64,000 nucleotides of DNA from CAVRQM01 sp963838805 (GCA_963838805.1 CAWISK010000002.1:186001-250000); one strand, 5' to 3'. Counted from the first letter of the stretch, positions 1 to 10,260 are shown. Translations and numbers: made by a program. Notes: generated by a model not told the origin, from the letters alone.

Positions 1-1034
1 TGCGCGCGGGCGGCGATCGCGGCGCGCGCAAGTGTCGCGGGATCGGCCAGGAGCGTCGCCAGCCGCGATGCCAGTGCCTCGGCCGAGAACTCCGGTTGCG
101 GCATGACCCAGGCGCCGCCCGCCTGTGCCAGCGCGCGCGCGTTCGCGGTCTGGTGATCGTCGATGGCGTGCGGCAGCGGCACCAGGATGGCCGGACGACC
201 CATCACCGCAAGCTCCGCCACGGTCGAGGCGCCGGCACGGGCGATCACCAGATGCGCGCGACCGAGCCGGTCCGCAACGTCGCCGAAGAAGCGCGCCAGT
301 TCGGCGTCGATGCCGGATGCGGCATAGGCGTTGCCGACCCGCGCCAGATCCTCCTCGCGGCATTGCTGCGTCACACGCAGGCGCGCGCGCAGCCGGTCAG
401 GCAGGAGCGAGACGGCGTGTGGCAGCACGTCGCTGAACACCCGCGCGCCGAGCGAGCCGCCCAGCACGAGCAGGCGAATCTCCTCGCCAGCTTGCGCATA
501 GTCGCGCGGTTCGATGGCCGGTCGGACCGGATTGCCGACCACCCGCGTCGTGACGCCCGCGGGCACAAGTGCGGTATCGGCAAAACTCAGCGCCAACAGA
601 TCGGCGCCGCGCGCCAGCACGCGATTGGCGCGGCCCAGCACCGCATTCTGTTCGTGCAGCAGCAGCGCCGGGCGTCGCCGCAGCAGGCGTGAAGCGACAA
701 AGGGTGCCACACTCGGATAGCCGCCAAACCCGACCACCAGGGCGGCATCCAGCCGCGCGCAGAATGGTCCGCGACTGCGCGACACCGCGCGCCAATGCCG
801 CCGCCGCACCGACTGCGCGGGCGCCGCGCCCGGCCAGACCCGCGCCCGCCAGCTACGAAACGCTCGCGTCCCTCGAACACCGCGGACCGCAATCCGCTCG
901 ACCGCGCATCGGTCAGCAGCACGATCCGCTGCCCGCGCGCGACCAGCGCCTCCGCCAGCGCCTCGGCGGGGAAGAAATGCCCGCCTGTCCCGCCGGCCGC
1001 GATCGACGATGGGCTGCACCGCAGGCCCCCTCAT
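1..1034 (-). CDS. murG: MurG, lipid II-forming GlcNAc transferase (partial, frameshifted)
   Basis: Transfers GlcNAc from UDP-GlcNAc to lipid I at the inner membrane face, making lipid II. Visible MurG signatures in order are GGTGGHFFPAEAL near the N-terminus, GFGGYPS, HEQNAVLGRANR, VVGNPVRP and LVLGGSLGARVFS. The ATG at 1034 overlaps the ftsW stop (ATGA). The frame breaks at least three times: just after the start (an extra G in GTCGATCG at about 1004), near 855, and in the GCGCGC tract near 765. The lower part, from GFGGYPS onward, is continuous and the 3' end lies beyond base 1. All parts of the fold are present, so I read the breaks as sequence errors in an essential gene. Confidence 0.9.
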   Translation of the reverse strand, partial: MRGPAVQPIVDRGRRDRRAFLPRRGAGGGAGRARAADRAADRCAVERIAVRGVRGTRAFRSWRARVWPGAAPAQSVRRRHWRAVSRSRGPFCARLDAALVVGFGGYPSVAPFVASRLLRRRPALLLHEQNAVLGRANRVLARGADLLALSFADTALVPAGVTTRVVGNPVRPAIEPRDYAQAGEEIRLLVLGGSLGARVFSDVLPHAVSLLPDRLRARLRVTQQCREEDLARVGNAYAASGIDAELARFFGDVADRLGRAHLVIARAGASTVAELAVMGRPAILVPLPHAIDDHQTANARALAQAGGAWVMPQPEFSAEALASRLATLLADPATLARAAIAARA

Positions 1035-2152
1035 GGCGGGTCGCCCGCGTGGCGTCGCCGCGTCAGCGCCAGCAGCAGACCCATCTGGAATGCGATCGCC
1101 ATGACCGAGGAGCCGCCATAGGAGACGAAGGGCAGGGTCATGCCCTTGGTCGGGATCAGGTGCAGCGTCGAGCCCATGTTGACGAACGCCTGCAGGCCGA
1201 AGCTCGCGATCAGGCCGGTCGCTGCCAGGATCACGAACATCTCACCCTCGCGCAGCAGATGCAGCAGCCCGCGCAGCACGATGAAGGCGAACACGCCGAG
1301 CAGCACGAGGCAGATGATCAGCCCGAACTCCTCGCCGGCGACGGCGAAGATGAAGTCGGCATGGGCATCGGGCAGCACGTCCTTGATGTGGCCCTCGCCC
1401 GGCCCGCGCCCCAGCAGGCCGCCATTGCCGAATGCCTCGAGCGCGCGATGCACCTGGTAGTTGTCGCCCACGTTCGGATGCAGAAAACGCGCGACGCGGC
1501 TGCGCACGTGATCGAACGCCGCATAGGCCGCGGCCCCGCCGCCGGCGATGGCACCCAGCAGCACGCCGGCGAAGGCGAGATTGAGGCCGCCGACGAAAAG
1601 CTGGATGAAGAACGTGCCGGTGATCACCGCCAACATGCCGATATCCGGCTGCGCCTGCAGCACCACCACCACCAGCGCGAAGACCGCAAAGGCGAGCGCC
1701 ATGCCGGGGAACCGGCCGGGCTTGCGGCCCTCTGTCATCAGCCAGGCCACGACCACCGCAAAGCAGGGCTTGAGGAACTCGCTCGGCTGCACCGAGAGGA
1801 ACGGAAACGCGATCCAGCGTCGCGCACCCTTGATCTCGACCCCGATCACGAGCGTCAGCGCAGTGAGCGCCAGCGCCACGATAAAGCCCGCCAGCGCCAC
1901 GCGCCGCACGCCGCGCGGGCTGAGCAGCGAGACCGCGATCACGATCAGCCCGGCGATCGCAAGGAAGATCACCTGCTTCAGGATGAACATGTCGCGCGAG
2001 ACATGAATGCGCACGGCCACGGCCGGGCTTGCCGCCATCACCAGCACGTAGCCGAAGCCGATCAACGTCGCGATGGCGAGCAGGGTCCAGCGATCGACTG
2101 TCCACCACCAGCGGCCCAGCACGGAGGTATCGGCGCGCGAGAGGGTCGGCAT
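1031..2152 (-). CDS. ftsW: FtsW, lipid II polymerase of the SEDS family
   Basis: SEDS-family septal peptidoglycan glycosyltransferase, acting with FtsI (encoded at 7373-9493) at the division site. The 373-residue protein is mostly hydrophobic, with about ten membrane segments. It carries the family stretch VQPSEFLKPC in the middle, a QAQPDIGM motif, and the C-terminal LIPTKGMTLPFVSYGGSS segment typical of FtsW/RodA. The reading frame is intact and the length is normal for the family. The start overlaps the murD stop and the stop overlaps the murG start, which implies translational coupling within the operon. Confidence 0.96.
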   Translation of the reverse strand: MPTLSRADTSVLGRWWWTVDRWTLLAIATLIGFGYVLVMAASPAVAVRIHVSRDMFILKQVIFLAIAGLIVIAVSLLSPRGVRRVALAGFIVALALTALTLVIGVEIKGARRWIAFPFLSVQPSEFLKPCFAVVVAWLMTEGRKPGRFPGMALAFAVFALVVVVLQAQPDIGMLAVITGTFFIQLFVGGLNLAFAGVLLGAIAGGGAAAYAAFDHVRSRVARFLHPNVGDNYQVHRALEAFGNGGLLGRGPGEGHIKDVLPDAHADFIFAVAGEEFGLIICLVLLGVFAFIVLRGLLHLLREGEMFVILAATGLIASFGLQAFVNMGSTLHLIPTKGMTLPFVSYGGSSVMAIAFQMGLLLALTRRRHAGDPP

Positions 2153-3461
2153 CAGGCGGCCCTCGCCAGATCGGCCACGAGTTCGCGGAAACGGTCGCCC
2201 CGCGCTTCGAAATTGGCGAACTGGTCGAAGCTGGCACAGGCGGGCGAGAGCAGGACGACCGGCACGTTATTGCGACGCGCGCGGGCGAATGCAGCGGGAA
2301 CGGCGGCGTCCAGCGTGCCCGCGATCTCATGCGGCACATCGGCCAGGGTCGCGGCGAACGCCTCGCCGTCTCGCCCGATCAGGATCGCATGTGCGACGCG
2401 CGAAAACAGCGGCCGCAATGGCTCGATCCCGCCCGCCTTGGCGATGCCGCCCGCGATCCACACCACCCGCCCATAAGAGGCCAGAGCCTTGCTCGACGAA
2501 TTGGCGTTCGTCGCCTTGCTGTCGTTGACGAACGCGACATTGCCGACGGTGCCCACCAGTTCCAGCCGATGCGGCAGCCCCGGGAAGCTGCGCAGCCCGC
2601 GTTCGCTCGCCACCGCCGGTACGCCGAGTGCATCGGCCATCGCCAGAGCGGCTGCGATATTCTGCCGGTTGTGCGTCCCCGGAAGTGTCGGCGGCGCCTT
2701 GGGTGTCGCGTCGGCGTCGCTGATGGCCGTGACGCGCGCCGGCCGTGTTCGCAGCCACGCGGCGAAGCGGCGCGACTCCGGATCGTCAGACCCGACCACC
2801 GCGACGTCGTTCGCCGTCTGCCGCGCGAAGATCTCCCTTTTCGCAGTGACGTAGCCAGCGAAGTCGCCATGCCGGTCGAGGTGATCGGGGGACAGGTTCA
2901 GCATTGCCGCGACATCGAATTGTATCGTCGCGAGTTGCTCCAACATGTAGGAGGACATCTCCAGCACGTACACTCCATCATGTGGCAACAATGGCAGTGA
3001 CAACGCCGCCTGCCCAAGATTGCCGCCGGCGGCGACCGGCACACCGGCGGTCTCCAGGATGTGCGCCAGCAGCGCCGTGGTGGTGCTCTTGCCGTTGGTG
3101 CCGGTAATGCCGGCGAAGCGCGCGCGTGATCCGCTGGCGCGCACGACGCGGATACAGCAGCTCGGCGTCCGACAAGATCGGCACGCCCGCCGCAATGGCC
3201 GCGGACGCAAGCGGATGCGGCGCGGGCAGATGATGCGGGATGCCGGGGGACAGCACGAGCGCGTCCAGCCCTGCCATCGCCGGCTCGGCCACGGAAAGCC
3301 TCTCCGCCCCGCTTGCGCGCGCGCCGCGGCCGAATCGTCCCATACCACGACGCCCGCGCCCATCGCGCGCAGCGACGCGCGCCGCCGGCAGGCCGTTGCG
3401 GCCCAGCCCTACCACCGCGAATCGCTGTCCGGCGAAGATGTCGGTGGGGAAGCGCGCTCAT
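2152..3461 (-). CDS. murD: MurD, UDP-MurNAc-Ala:D-Glu ligase (frameshifted)
   Basis: Cytoplasmic ATP-dependent ligase adding D-glutamate to UDP-MurNAc-L-Ala. The main frame holds the P-loop GITGTNGKSTTTALL, then LNLSPDHLDRH, GTHNRQNIAAA and the C-terminal LLSPACASFDQF. The N-terminal Rossmann part is spread over frames: VVGLGRNGLPAAR, then GAGVVVWDDSAAARAQ, then ALVLSPGIPHH and ILSDAELLY. Breaks fall near 3445, 3370, 3300 and 3145, each in or beside a GCGC run. The ATG at 3461 overlaps the mraY stop. No domain is missing, so errors rather than decay are the simplest reading. Confidence 0.9.
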
Positions 3462-4546
3462 CGGATCTTCAGCGTGGCGAGGCCGACCAGGGCGAGGATC
3501 ATGGAAATGATCCAGAACCGGATGACGATGGTGGGCTCTGCCCAGCCCTTCTTCTCGAAATGGTGGTGCAGCGGCGCCATCAGGAACACGCGCCGGTGTG
3601 TGCGCTTGTACCAGAACACCTGGACGATGACGCTGATCGTCTCGACCACGAACAGGCCGCCCACGATCATCAGCACGATCTCGTGCTTGACCGCGACCGC
3701 GACGGCACCCAAGGCCCCGCCGAGCGCCAGGCTGCCGGTGTCGCCCATGAACACGGCGGCGGGCGGGGCGTTGAACCACAGGAAGCCGATTCCCGCACCG
3801 ATCAGCCCCGAGCAGAACACCGCCAGCTCGCCGGTGCCGGGCACGAAATTGAGTTGCAGATAGTCGGAGAACACGCGGTTGCCGACGAGATAGGCAATCA
3901 GCGCGAACACGCCGGCGCAGATGATGGTGGGACCGATCGCCAACCCGTCCAGCCCGTCGGTCAGGTTCACCGCGTTGCTGGCGCCGATCATCACGAACGC
4001 GCCGAAGAACGGGAAACCGAGACCGAGCGGGATCAGCAGATCCTTGAACAGCGGCACGGTGAGCGCGCTGCCGATCGGGTCGCGCGTCAGCCAGGCGAAC
4101 CACGCCGCGGCGATCAGGCCCAATACCGCCTGCACGATCAGCTTGCCGCGTCCCGACAGGCCGCGGAACGACGCTTTCGAGAGCTTGATGTAGTCGTCGA
4201 GGAAACCCAGCGCGCCATACCCGGCCGTGACCAGCAGCACGCCCCAGAGATAGCCGTTGCGCAGATCGGTCCAGAGCAGGGTGGAGACGATCAATGCCAG
4301 CAGGATCAGGCCGCCGCCCATCGTCGGCGTGCCCTTCTTCTCGATCAAGTGCCGCTCCGGCCCGTCCGGGCGGATCGGCTGACCCTGCCGCTGCACGCGC
4401 TTGAGCCAGCGGATGAAGGCGGGTCCGACGACGAAGCTCACCAGCAGCGCCGTCATGCAGGCCGCACCGGAGCGGAAGGTCAGGTAGGTGAGCAGCCGGA
4501 ACAGGCCGAACTGGTGTTCGTACAGGCGGGCGAGGTTATAGAGCAT
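3458..4546 (-). CDS. mraY: MraY, phospho-MurNAc-pentapeptide translocase
   Basis: Integral membrane enzyme that links phospho-MurNAc-pentapeptide to undecaprenyl phosphate, forming lipid I. The 362-residue protein has about ten membrane segments. It shows the family motifs GTPTMGGGLIL, LGFLDDYIKL (acidic active-site pair), NAVNLTDGLDGLA and the C-terminal PLHHHFEKKGWAE (MraY histidine motif). The reading frame is intact. It overlaps the murF stop upstream and the murD start downstream, so it is translated as part of the dcw operon. Confidence 0.97.
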   Translation of the reverse strand: MLYNLARLYEHQFGLFRLLTYLTFRSGAACMTALLVSFVVGPAFIRWLKRVQRQGQPIRPDGPERHLIEKKGTPTMGGGLILLALIVSTLLWTDLRNGYLWGVLLVTAGYGALGFLDDYIKLSKASFRGLSGRGKLIVQAVLGLIAAAWFAWLTRDPIGSALTVPLFKDLLIPLGLGFPFFGAFVMIGASNAVNLTDGLDGLAIGPTIICAGVFALIAYLVGNRVFSDYLQLNFVPGTGELAVFCSGLIGAGIGFLWFNAPPAAVFMGDTGSLALGGALGAVAVAVKHEIVLMIVGGLFVVETISVIVQVFWYKRTHRRVFLMAPLHHHFEKKGWAEPTIVIRFWIISMILALVGLATLKIR

Positions 4547-5902
4547 CAGCCGCGCGCCTCGATCGCCTGCACGACCAGCTTCATGCGGCTGCCGAGACTG
4601 CCCTTCACCAGCACCGCGTCGCCGGCGCGCAAGGCCTCCGCCACGATCGGCGCGAGTGCCGCGGCATCCGGCGCGTGCGCGCCACGGATCCCCGCCGGCA
4701 CGGCGTCATGCAGGCGCCGCATCATCGGCCCGCAGGTGAACACCAGGTCGGCGCTGGCGTCCAGACCTTCCGCCAGGCCCATGTGTTCGGCCGCGGCGTG
4801 TTCGCCAAGTTCCAGCATGTCACCAAGCACGGCGATCCTGCGGGCAGCTTGCTGCAACTCCAGCACCGACAACGCCGCACGCACCGAGGCGGCGGAGGCG
4901 TTGTAGCTTTCATCGAGAAGAATGATCTCGCCATTCCCGAACGACAGCGTCCGGCGCGAGCCGCGACCCACCACAGGCGCGAACGCTTCCAGTGCCGCGG
5001 CCGCGCACGCAACGTCCAGATCCAGGGCGGCGGCCACGGCGAGCGCGCAACCAGCGTTCATGGCCATGTGGGGACCGGGGGCCTGCATCGTGAATGACAG
5101 CGTCTCGCCGCCTGCCCGCGCCGTGACAAGGTTGCTGGTGGCGTCGCTGGCCGTCCGCAGCAGCTGGACGGTTGCGGAGTTTGCGGTGCCGAACGTGATT
5201 GCGGGTTTGCCCCACAGCGCCAGGTACAGGGCTGGCGGACGGCAGCACCAGCCTGCCGCCTGCCGACATCCCATCGGCGACCGACAGCTTCTCTCGCGCG
5301 ATCGCCTCCAGACTCCCCATGTTGCCGATATGCGCGGCGGCTATCGATGTGATTGCCGCGATATGCGGGCGCGCGAGACGTGCCAGCGGCGCGATCTCGC
5401 CCGGATGGTTCATGCCGATCTCGACCACGCAGAACGCATGGCCGGGCGGCAGGCGTGCCAGGGTCAGCGGCACGCCCCAATGGTTGTTGTGCGACGCCTC
5501 GGCGGCCCAGGTGCGGCCAAATGCCGCGAGGATGGCGCGCAGCATCTCCTTCGTGGTGGTCTTGCCGACGCTGCCGGTGATCGCCACAACCTTTCCGCCG
5601 AAGCGCGCGCGCGCGAAGGCGCCGAGTGCGCGCAGACCGGCCAGCGTATCGGCCACTTGCAGCAGCGGCGCGTCATCGCCGATGCCATCCGGCAGGCGAT
5701 GCACCAAGGCGCCCGCCGCCCCGCGCGCCAGCGCGTGCGCCACGAACTCGTGGCCGTCGCCGCTGTCGGTTGCCAGCGCCACGAACAGCGCACCCGGCTG
5801 GGTGGTGCGGCTGTCGATCGAGACCGAACTCGCCGAGAACGGGGTCCGCAGCAGGCCGCCGGTGGCGGCCAGCAGGTCGGACGGCGACCACAGCGCGGTC
5901 AC
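4546..5902 (-). CDS. murF: MurF, D-Ala-D-Ala adding ligase (one frameshift)
   Basis: Adds D-Ala-D-Ala to UDP-MurNAc-tripeptide. The N-terminal part carries SIDSRTTQPGALFVAL, the P-loop ITGSVGKTTTKEML near residue 110, and EIGMNHPGEIAPL. The C-terminal part carries MNAGCALAVAAAL and LLDESYNASAASVRAAL, both MurF signatures. The two parts are in different frames, joined near 5225-5240, where a single indel restores one protein of about 450 residues. The ATG overlaps the murE stop, and the stop overlaps the mraY start by one base. Confidence 0.92.
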
Positions 5903-7368
5903 GCGCTACCCGCCAGCCGGCGAACGGTGGATACGTCGTCGAACGGCAACACGCTGCCGCCCACGCTCTGCCCCTGTTCATGGCCCTTGCCCGCCACCGC
6001 CAGCACGTCGCCTGCGCGCAGCATCGACAGCCCCGCCGCGATCGCCGCCGCCCGGTCGCCGATCTCGATGGCCTCCGGGCAGCCCTCCAGCACGGCGGCG
6101 CGGATCGAGGCCGGGTTCTCGCTGCGCGGATTGTCGTCGGTGACGATGCACACATCCGCACCGCTCGCGCAGGCCCGTCCCATCAGCGGGCGCTTGCCGG
6201 GATCGCGGTCGCCGCCGGCACCGAACACCACGATGAGACGGCCCGCGGTGTGCGGGCGCAAGGCCGCCAGCAGCCGCGTCAGCGCGTCCGGCGTATGCGC
6301 GTAATCGACGTAGCAGGCGGCGGCGTTCGCCAGCCGCGCGGCCAGTTCCATGCGTCCGCGCACGCCGGACAGGCGCGGCAACAGCGACCAGGGATCGTTC
6401 ACCCCTGTCGCTTCGGCGAGCGTCGCCGCCAGCAGCAAATTGTCGGCCTGGAAACGTCCCGGCAGGTTCACCGCCAATTCGTGTCCCGTCCCGGCCGCCG
6501 TGAACTCCAGCACCTGGCCATCCGGGAGCGCGCGCGCGCGCAGCAGGCGCACCGCCGAGCCGTTCTCTCCGACCGTGCGCAGATCGAGCCGGCGCTGCCG
6601 CGCGATATCGGCCACGGCGCGCATCGCCACCGGCTCCAGCGCCGTGCTGGCCGCGAGCGTGCCACCTTCGTCCAGCAGCACCGAGAACAGCCGCAGCTTG
6701 GCTGCGCGGTAGCGCTCCAGATCGCCGTGGTAGTCGAGGTGATCGCGCGTCAGATTGGTGAACGCGGCGGCCCTGAAGTGCTGCCCGTCGAGACGGAACT
6801 GGTCCAGCCCGTGCGACGACGCCTCCAGCGCCGCGCAGGTCACCCCGCGCCGCCCGAGGTCCGCCATTTGCTCGGACAGTGCCACCGGATCCGGCGTGGT
6901 CATTGCCGATCCCGCCTGCCCGTGGGCGCCGGACTCGATCACGCCGAGCGTGCCGAGGCTGGCTGCGCGGCGCCCGGCGAGCGTCCATATCTGCCGCAGG
7001 AAATCGACCGTGCTGGTCTTGCCGTTGGTACCGGTGACCGCAACCAGTGTAGCCGGGGGCGGTCCCGCGAGCCGGGCCGCGATCTGCGCCAGGCGGCGAC
7101 GCGGCTCGGCATCCTCGATCAGCGGGCGCGGCGGGACACCGGGCGGCCATGTGGTGCCGGGGGGCGCCAGCACGGCCACGGCACCGCGGGCCACCGCCTC
7201 GCCAATGAAGCGCCGCCCGTCGGCACGGCCGCCGGGAATGGCGACGAACAGTGACCCCCGCGCCGCCTGCCGGCTGTCGTCGGTGACGCCGGAGATTTCC
7301 ACGCCGCCGGCTGTCCGCCAGCCGGTGCTGGCGCCGGGCGCGCGGTCCAGGTCATCCAGCAGCGCCAT
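5899..7368 (-). CDS. murE: MurE, UDP-MurNAc-tripeptide synthetase
   Basis: Adds the third stem-peptide residue, expected to be meso-diaminopimelate in Gram-negatives, to UDP-MurNAc-Ala-Glu. Intact at 489 residues from the ATG at 7368, which lies 4 nt below the ftsI stop. It shows GVTDDSRQAARGSLFVAIPG at the N-terminus, the P-loop VTGTNGKTSTVDFL near residue 113, NLTRDHLDYHG and, near the C-terminus, DNPRSENP. That last segment corresponds to the DNPR motif of mDAP-adding MurE enzymes. A longer in-frame extension upstream runs inside ftsI and was discarded. Confidence 0.96.
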   Translation of the reverse strand: MALLDDLDRAPGASTGWRTAGGVEISGVTDDSRQAARGSLFVAIPGGRADGRRFIGEAVARGAVAVLAPPGTTWPPGVPPRPLIEDAEPRRRLAQIAARLAGPPPATLVAVTGTNGKTSTVDFLRQIWTLAGRRAASLGTLGVIESGAHGQAGSAMTTPDPVALSEQMADLGRRGVTCAALEASSHGLDQFRLDGQHFRAAAFTNLTRDHLDYHGDLERYRAAKLRLFSVLLDEGGTLAASTALEPVAMRAVADIARQRRLDLRTVGENGSAVRLLRARALPDGQVLEFTAAGTGHELAVNLPGRFQADNLLLAATLAEATGVNDPWSLLPRLSGVRGRMELAARLANAAACYVDYAHTPDALTRLLAALRPHTAGRLIVVFGAGGDRDPGKRPLMGRACASGADVCIVTDDNPRSENPASIRAAVLEGCPEAIEIGDRAAAIAAGLSMLRAGDVLAVAGKGHEQGQSVGGSVLPFDDVSTVRRLAGSA

Positions 7369-7372
7369 CAGC

Positions 7373-9493
7373 TCACTCGCTCGCAACGGGCGCGGCCGGG
7401 GCCGGACTGCGCCAGATCGCCTCGTGGCGCAGGTCGCGCGGCAGGACCACCTGGCGTGGCGGGGGAGAAACCTGCGGCGGTGTGGCGGGATGGATCGCGG
7501 AGAGTCGCGAGCCGGGCCTGTGCCGGCCCTGAGGCCGCTCACCGGGCAGGCCCGCCATCGAGACGGTCGGGGCAACGAATGGCGGCGGCTGCAGCGGGCC
7601 GCGCGCACCGGGCGGCCGCGGCGGCTCCAGCGGAATGTCCAGCGACGCCTGGATCGCCGCCGCATCGGCGGTTTCCGGCAACAGGCCGAGCATCGGCCCG
7701 ATGCGGGCGATCACCCGTCCCGCCCCCGGCGCGCTGACCGCGCCGGCCGTGGAGAAGCCGCCCGTCGATTTGTTGCCCTGCGGATCGTCGAGCATGAAAT
7801 ACACCGCATAGCGAGGCGCGTTCATCGGAAAGACGGAGACGAAGGCCGAGACGTTCGCGTGCCTCTCGTAACTGTGATGCGAGACCTTCTCCGCCGTGCC
7901 GGTCTTGCCGCCGACGAAATAACCCGGCACCTCGGCCGGCTTGCCGTAACCCGACGTGACGACAAGGCGCATCAGCTTGCGCGTGATGTCCGACGTTGCC
8001 GCCTGCATGATGCGCGTCCCCTGCGGCGGGGCGGAATCATCCTGCGCCAGCATGGTCGGCTGATGCAGGATGCCGCCATCGGCGACCGCCGCGGTGGCCG
8101 CGACCACATGCAGCGGCGAGACGGCGACGCCGTGGCCGAAGCCGATGGTGAGCGTCGCCGCTTCTTTCCAGTTGGCGACGGACGGGAACAGCGGCCGACC
8201 GGCCTCGGGCAACTGCACTTTGAGCCGCGACATCAGTCCCAGCTTCTCAAGCCAGGCTCGCTGCCGCTCCGCGCCGACCGCCTGCGCCATCTTGGCCGCG
8301 CCGATATTCGATGAGTAGGCGATGATCTCGGGGATGTACAGGAAGCGGTGCTTGCCCTCGAAATCGTTGATCGTGAAGCGTCCGATATGGATCGGGTTGG
8401 TCGCGTCGAAGCCGTTCCAGGTCTGCACCACGCCGTCGTCGAGGGCCATCGACACGGTTTGCAGCTTGAACGTGCTGCCCGGCTCGTACATGCCGGTCAC
8501 CGCGCGGTTGAAGCGGTCGTCGGGCGGCGTGTTGCCGAACTCGTTGGCGTCATAGTCCGGCAGGCTGACCATCGCCAGCACCTCGCCGGTGCGCACGTCC
8601 ATGACGATGCCGCAGGCGCCGATCGCCTTGAACTCGTCCTTCGACTTTTCCAGCTCGTCGCGCAGCACCGCCTGCACGCGCACGTCGAGCGACAGGCGCA
8701 GCGGCTGCGAGTTGGTGCGCAGCCGCTGATCGAAATAGCGCTCGACACCGGCCACGCCACGCTCGTCCACATCGACGCCGCCCAGCACCTGCGCCGCGAC
8801 CCGCCCCTGCGGATAGTGGCGCCGCTCGGTGGGCTGGAAGGAGATGCCGGGAATGCCGAGATCGTTGATCGCCAGCTCCTGCCGCGGTGTGAGCTGGCGG
8901 GCGAGATAGACGAACTGCTTGGTGCTGTCCGACAGGCGCTTGCGCACATCCGCCTCGTCCAGGGTCGGCAGCACCGATTTCAGCTTATGCGCGGCATCGC
9001 CCGGATCGATCATCATGCGCGGGTCTGCGTAGAGGGCCGCCGTCGGCAGCGAAATAGCCAGGATCTGACCGTTACGGTCGGTGATCATGGCACGTTGCGC
9101 GTGCGGCATGGCGACATCGGCGGCCGGGCTGTCGTCTCCGGCGTCGTTCGGGGCCGGCCCGAGTGCCGCGGTCTGGATCACCCGCGCTCGCGGCGGGTCA
9201 GGTGTCGCGGCCGCCGGGGAAGCTGCGCGGGCGAGCAGGACCGAGCGCGGCAACACCGGCTGCAGGATGGTGGCGTCGGCAAGCTTCAGCCCGACAGCGC
9301 CGAACAACACGGCGAACCCGGCGGCCGCCAGCACCAGCCGGCCGCGCATCAGTTCGAGGGCCGCCCGGCGCTTGAGGTCCGGGGCGGTGACACGCACCGT
9401 TTCCATGCGCGGGATGCCGGCATCGCGCGGCGCGCCGAAGCGACGCGCGGGCATCGCGGGAGAGGGCGCGCCGCGCTCCTGTTCCTGCGTCAC
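7373..9493 (-). CDS. ftsI: FtsI (PBP3), septal peptidoglycan transpeptidase
   Basis: Class B penicillin-binding protein that cross-links septal peptidoglycan. The 706-residue protein has one N-terminal membrane segment (about residues 48-66) and a PBP dimerisation region. The three transpeptidase motifs are in order: the catalytic SxxK in EPGSTFKL near residue 338, SSN near 394, and KTG in GGKTGTAEK near 529. The C-terminal tail is Pro- and Ala-rich and longer than in enterobacterial FtsI. The frame is intact, the start overlaps the ftsL stop, and murE follows 4 nt later. Confidence 0.95.
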   Translation of the reverse strand: MTQEQERGAPSPAMPARRFGAPRDAGIPRMETVRVTAPDLKRRAALELMRGRLVLAAAGFAVLFGAVGLKLADATILQPVLPRSVLLARAASPAAATPDPPRARVIQTAALGPAPNDAGDDSPAADVAMPHAQRAMITDRNGQILAISLPTAALYADPRMMIDPGDAAHKLKSVLPTLDEADVRKRLSDSTKQFVYLARQLTPRQELAINDLGIPGISFQPTERRHYPQGRVAAQVLGGVDVDERGVAGVERYFDQRLRTNSQPLRLSLDVRVQAVLRDELEKSKDEFKAIGACGIVMDVRTGEVLAMVSLPDYDANEFGNTPPDDRFNRAVTGMYEPGSTFKLQTVSMALDDGVVQTWNGFDATNPIHIGRFTINDFEGKHRFLYIPEIIAYSSNIGAAKMAQAVGAERQRAWLEKLGLMSRLKVQLPEAGRPLFPSVANWKEAATLTIGFGHGVAVSPLHVVAATAAVADGGILHQPTMLAQDDSAPPQGTRIMQAATSDITRKLMRLVVTSGYGKPAEVPGYFVGGKTGTAEKVSHHSYERHANVSAFVSVFPMNAPRYAVYFMLDDPQGNKSTGGFSTAGAVSAPGAGRVIARIGPMLGLLPETADAAAIQASLDIPLEPPRPPGARGPLQPPPFVAPTVSMAGLPGERPQGRHRPGSRLSAIHPATPPQVSPPPRQVVLPRDLRHEAIWRSPAPAAPVASE

Positions 9494-10260
9494 CGCCCGA
9501 GGGTCTCCGCGGCGCCCGGATTGTAGCGCTGGAAGGTGTAGGCGGCGGGCGAAGGTGCGACCATCGTGCGAGCCATGCCGAGCGCCGAGGCGACCCGTGC
9601 GGGGTTGCCGCTGATGGGCGGGGAGGCGGTCTGGATCGCCAGCGGATCGGGGCGGGGGGCGGCCGCGACCATCACGGGCACGCGGCGCGGGGCGGCGCGG
9701 GCGACGTACTCGCTCTTCGGGTGCGGCGGCTTGCGCGCGGCGAGCGCGACCGGTCGTGTCGCCGGCACCGGCGCGAGCGCGCTGGCCACGTGCGGCCGCG
9801 ACATGGCGATATCCGCCGTGGCGGGACGCGCCGCTTCGGCGACCACAGGGGCGGCGGCAAATGGAGCCTCGGCGACAGGAACCGGGGCCGGCGGGTAGTC
9901 ATACGGCTCGCTGCCGACCTTCACGCCCGCCGGCACGGAAGAGTTGGGTGCGGCACTCGGAGCCGGCGCACCGACCGGCGGCAGGCGCTGGTCGAGCTGT
10001 GCCAGGGTCGTGAACTGGCCGGGCGCCAACGGTGCGAGGCCGGGCAGATGGGCACTCGCCAGATCCTGCAGCCGCGACGGATCGTTGAGCAGGGCGTACT
10101 CGGCGCGCAGCACGGCGATATGCTCCCGCAGCTTGGCGGTCTCGCCGCTCACCTTCGCGATCTGGCTGTCAAGCACAAAGGCCTGATGCTTGGCCTGGTA
10201 CAGATACAGGCCCGAGCCGGCGGCGGCCAGCATCGCGAGGCAGGTGATCGGCCGGATCAT
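9490..10260 (-). CDS. ftsL: FtsL-like division protein with long Pro/Ala-rich tail
   Basis: The position between rsmH and ftsI, a single N-terminal membrane segment (residues about 5-22) and a following heptad-like stretch (SQIAKVSGETAKLREHI) identify an FtsL-type bitopic divisome protein. The membrane segment and coiled coil fill only about the first 90 residues. The remaining 165 are low-complexity, rich in Ala, Pro, Val and Arg, and not alignable by eye to anything. At 256 residues it is about twice the size of most FtsL proteins. It overlaps rsmH and ftsI at ATGA junctions. Confidence 0.75.
   Translation of the reverse strand: MIRPITCLAMLAAAGSGLYLYQAKHQAFVLDSQIAKVSGETAKLREHIAVLRAEYALLNDPSRLQDLASAHLPGLAPLAPGQFTTLAQLDQRLPPVGAPAPSAAPNSSVPAGVKVGSEPYDYPPAPVPVAEAPFAAAPVVAEAARPATADIAMSRPHVASALAPVPATRPVALAARKPPHPKSEYVARAAPRRVPVMVAAAPRPDPLAIQTASPPISGNPARVASALGMARTMVAPSPAAYTFQRYNPGAAETLGR

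Noticed and set aside
569..2476. 635-residue open frame on the plus strand
   Set aside because: It lies opposite murG and ftsW, is Arg/Gln/His-rich with no domain, and is a typical GC-rich shadow.
3020..4906. 628-residue open frame on the plus strand
   Set aside because: Opposite murD, mraY and murF, with low-complexity composition and no recognisable motif.
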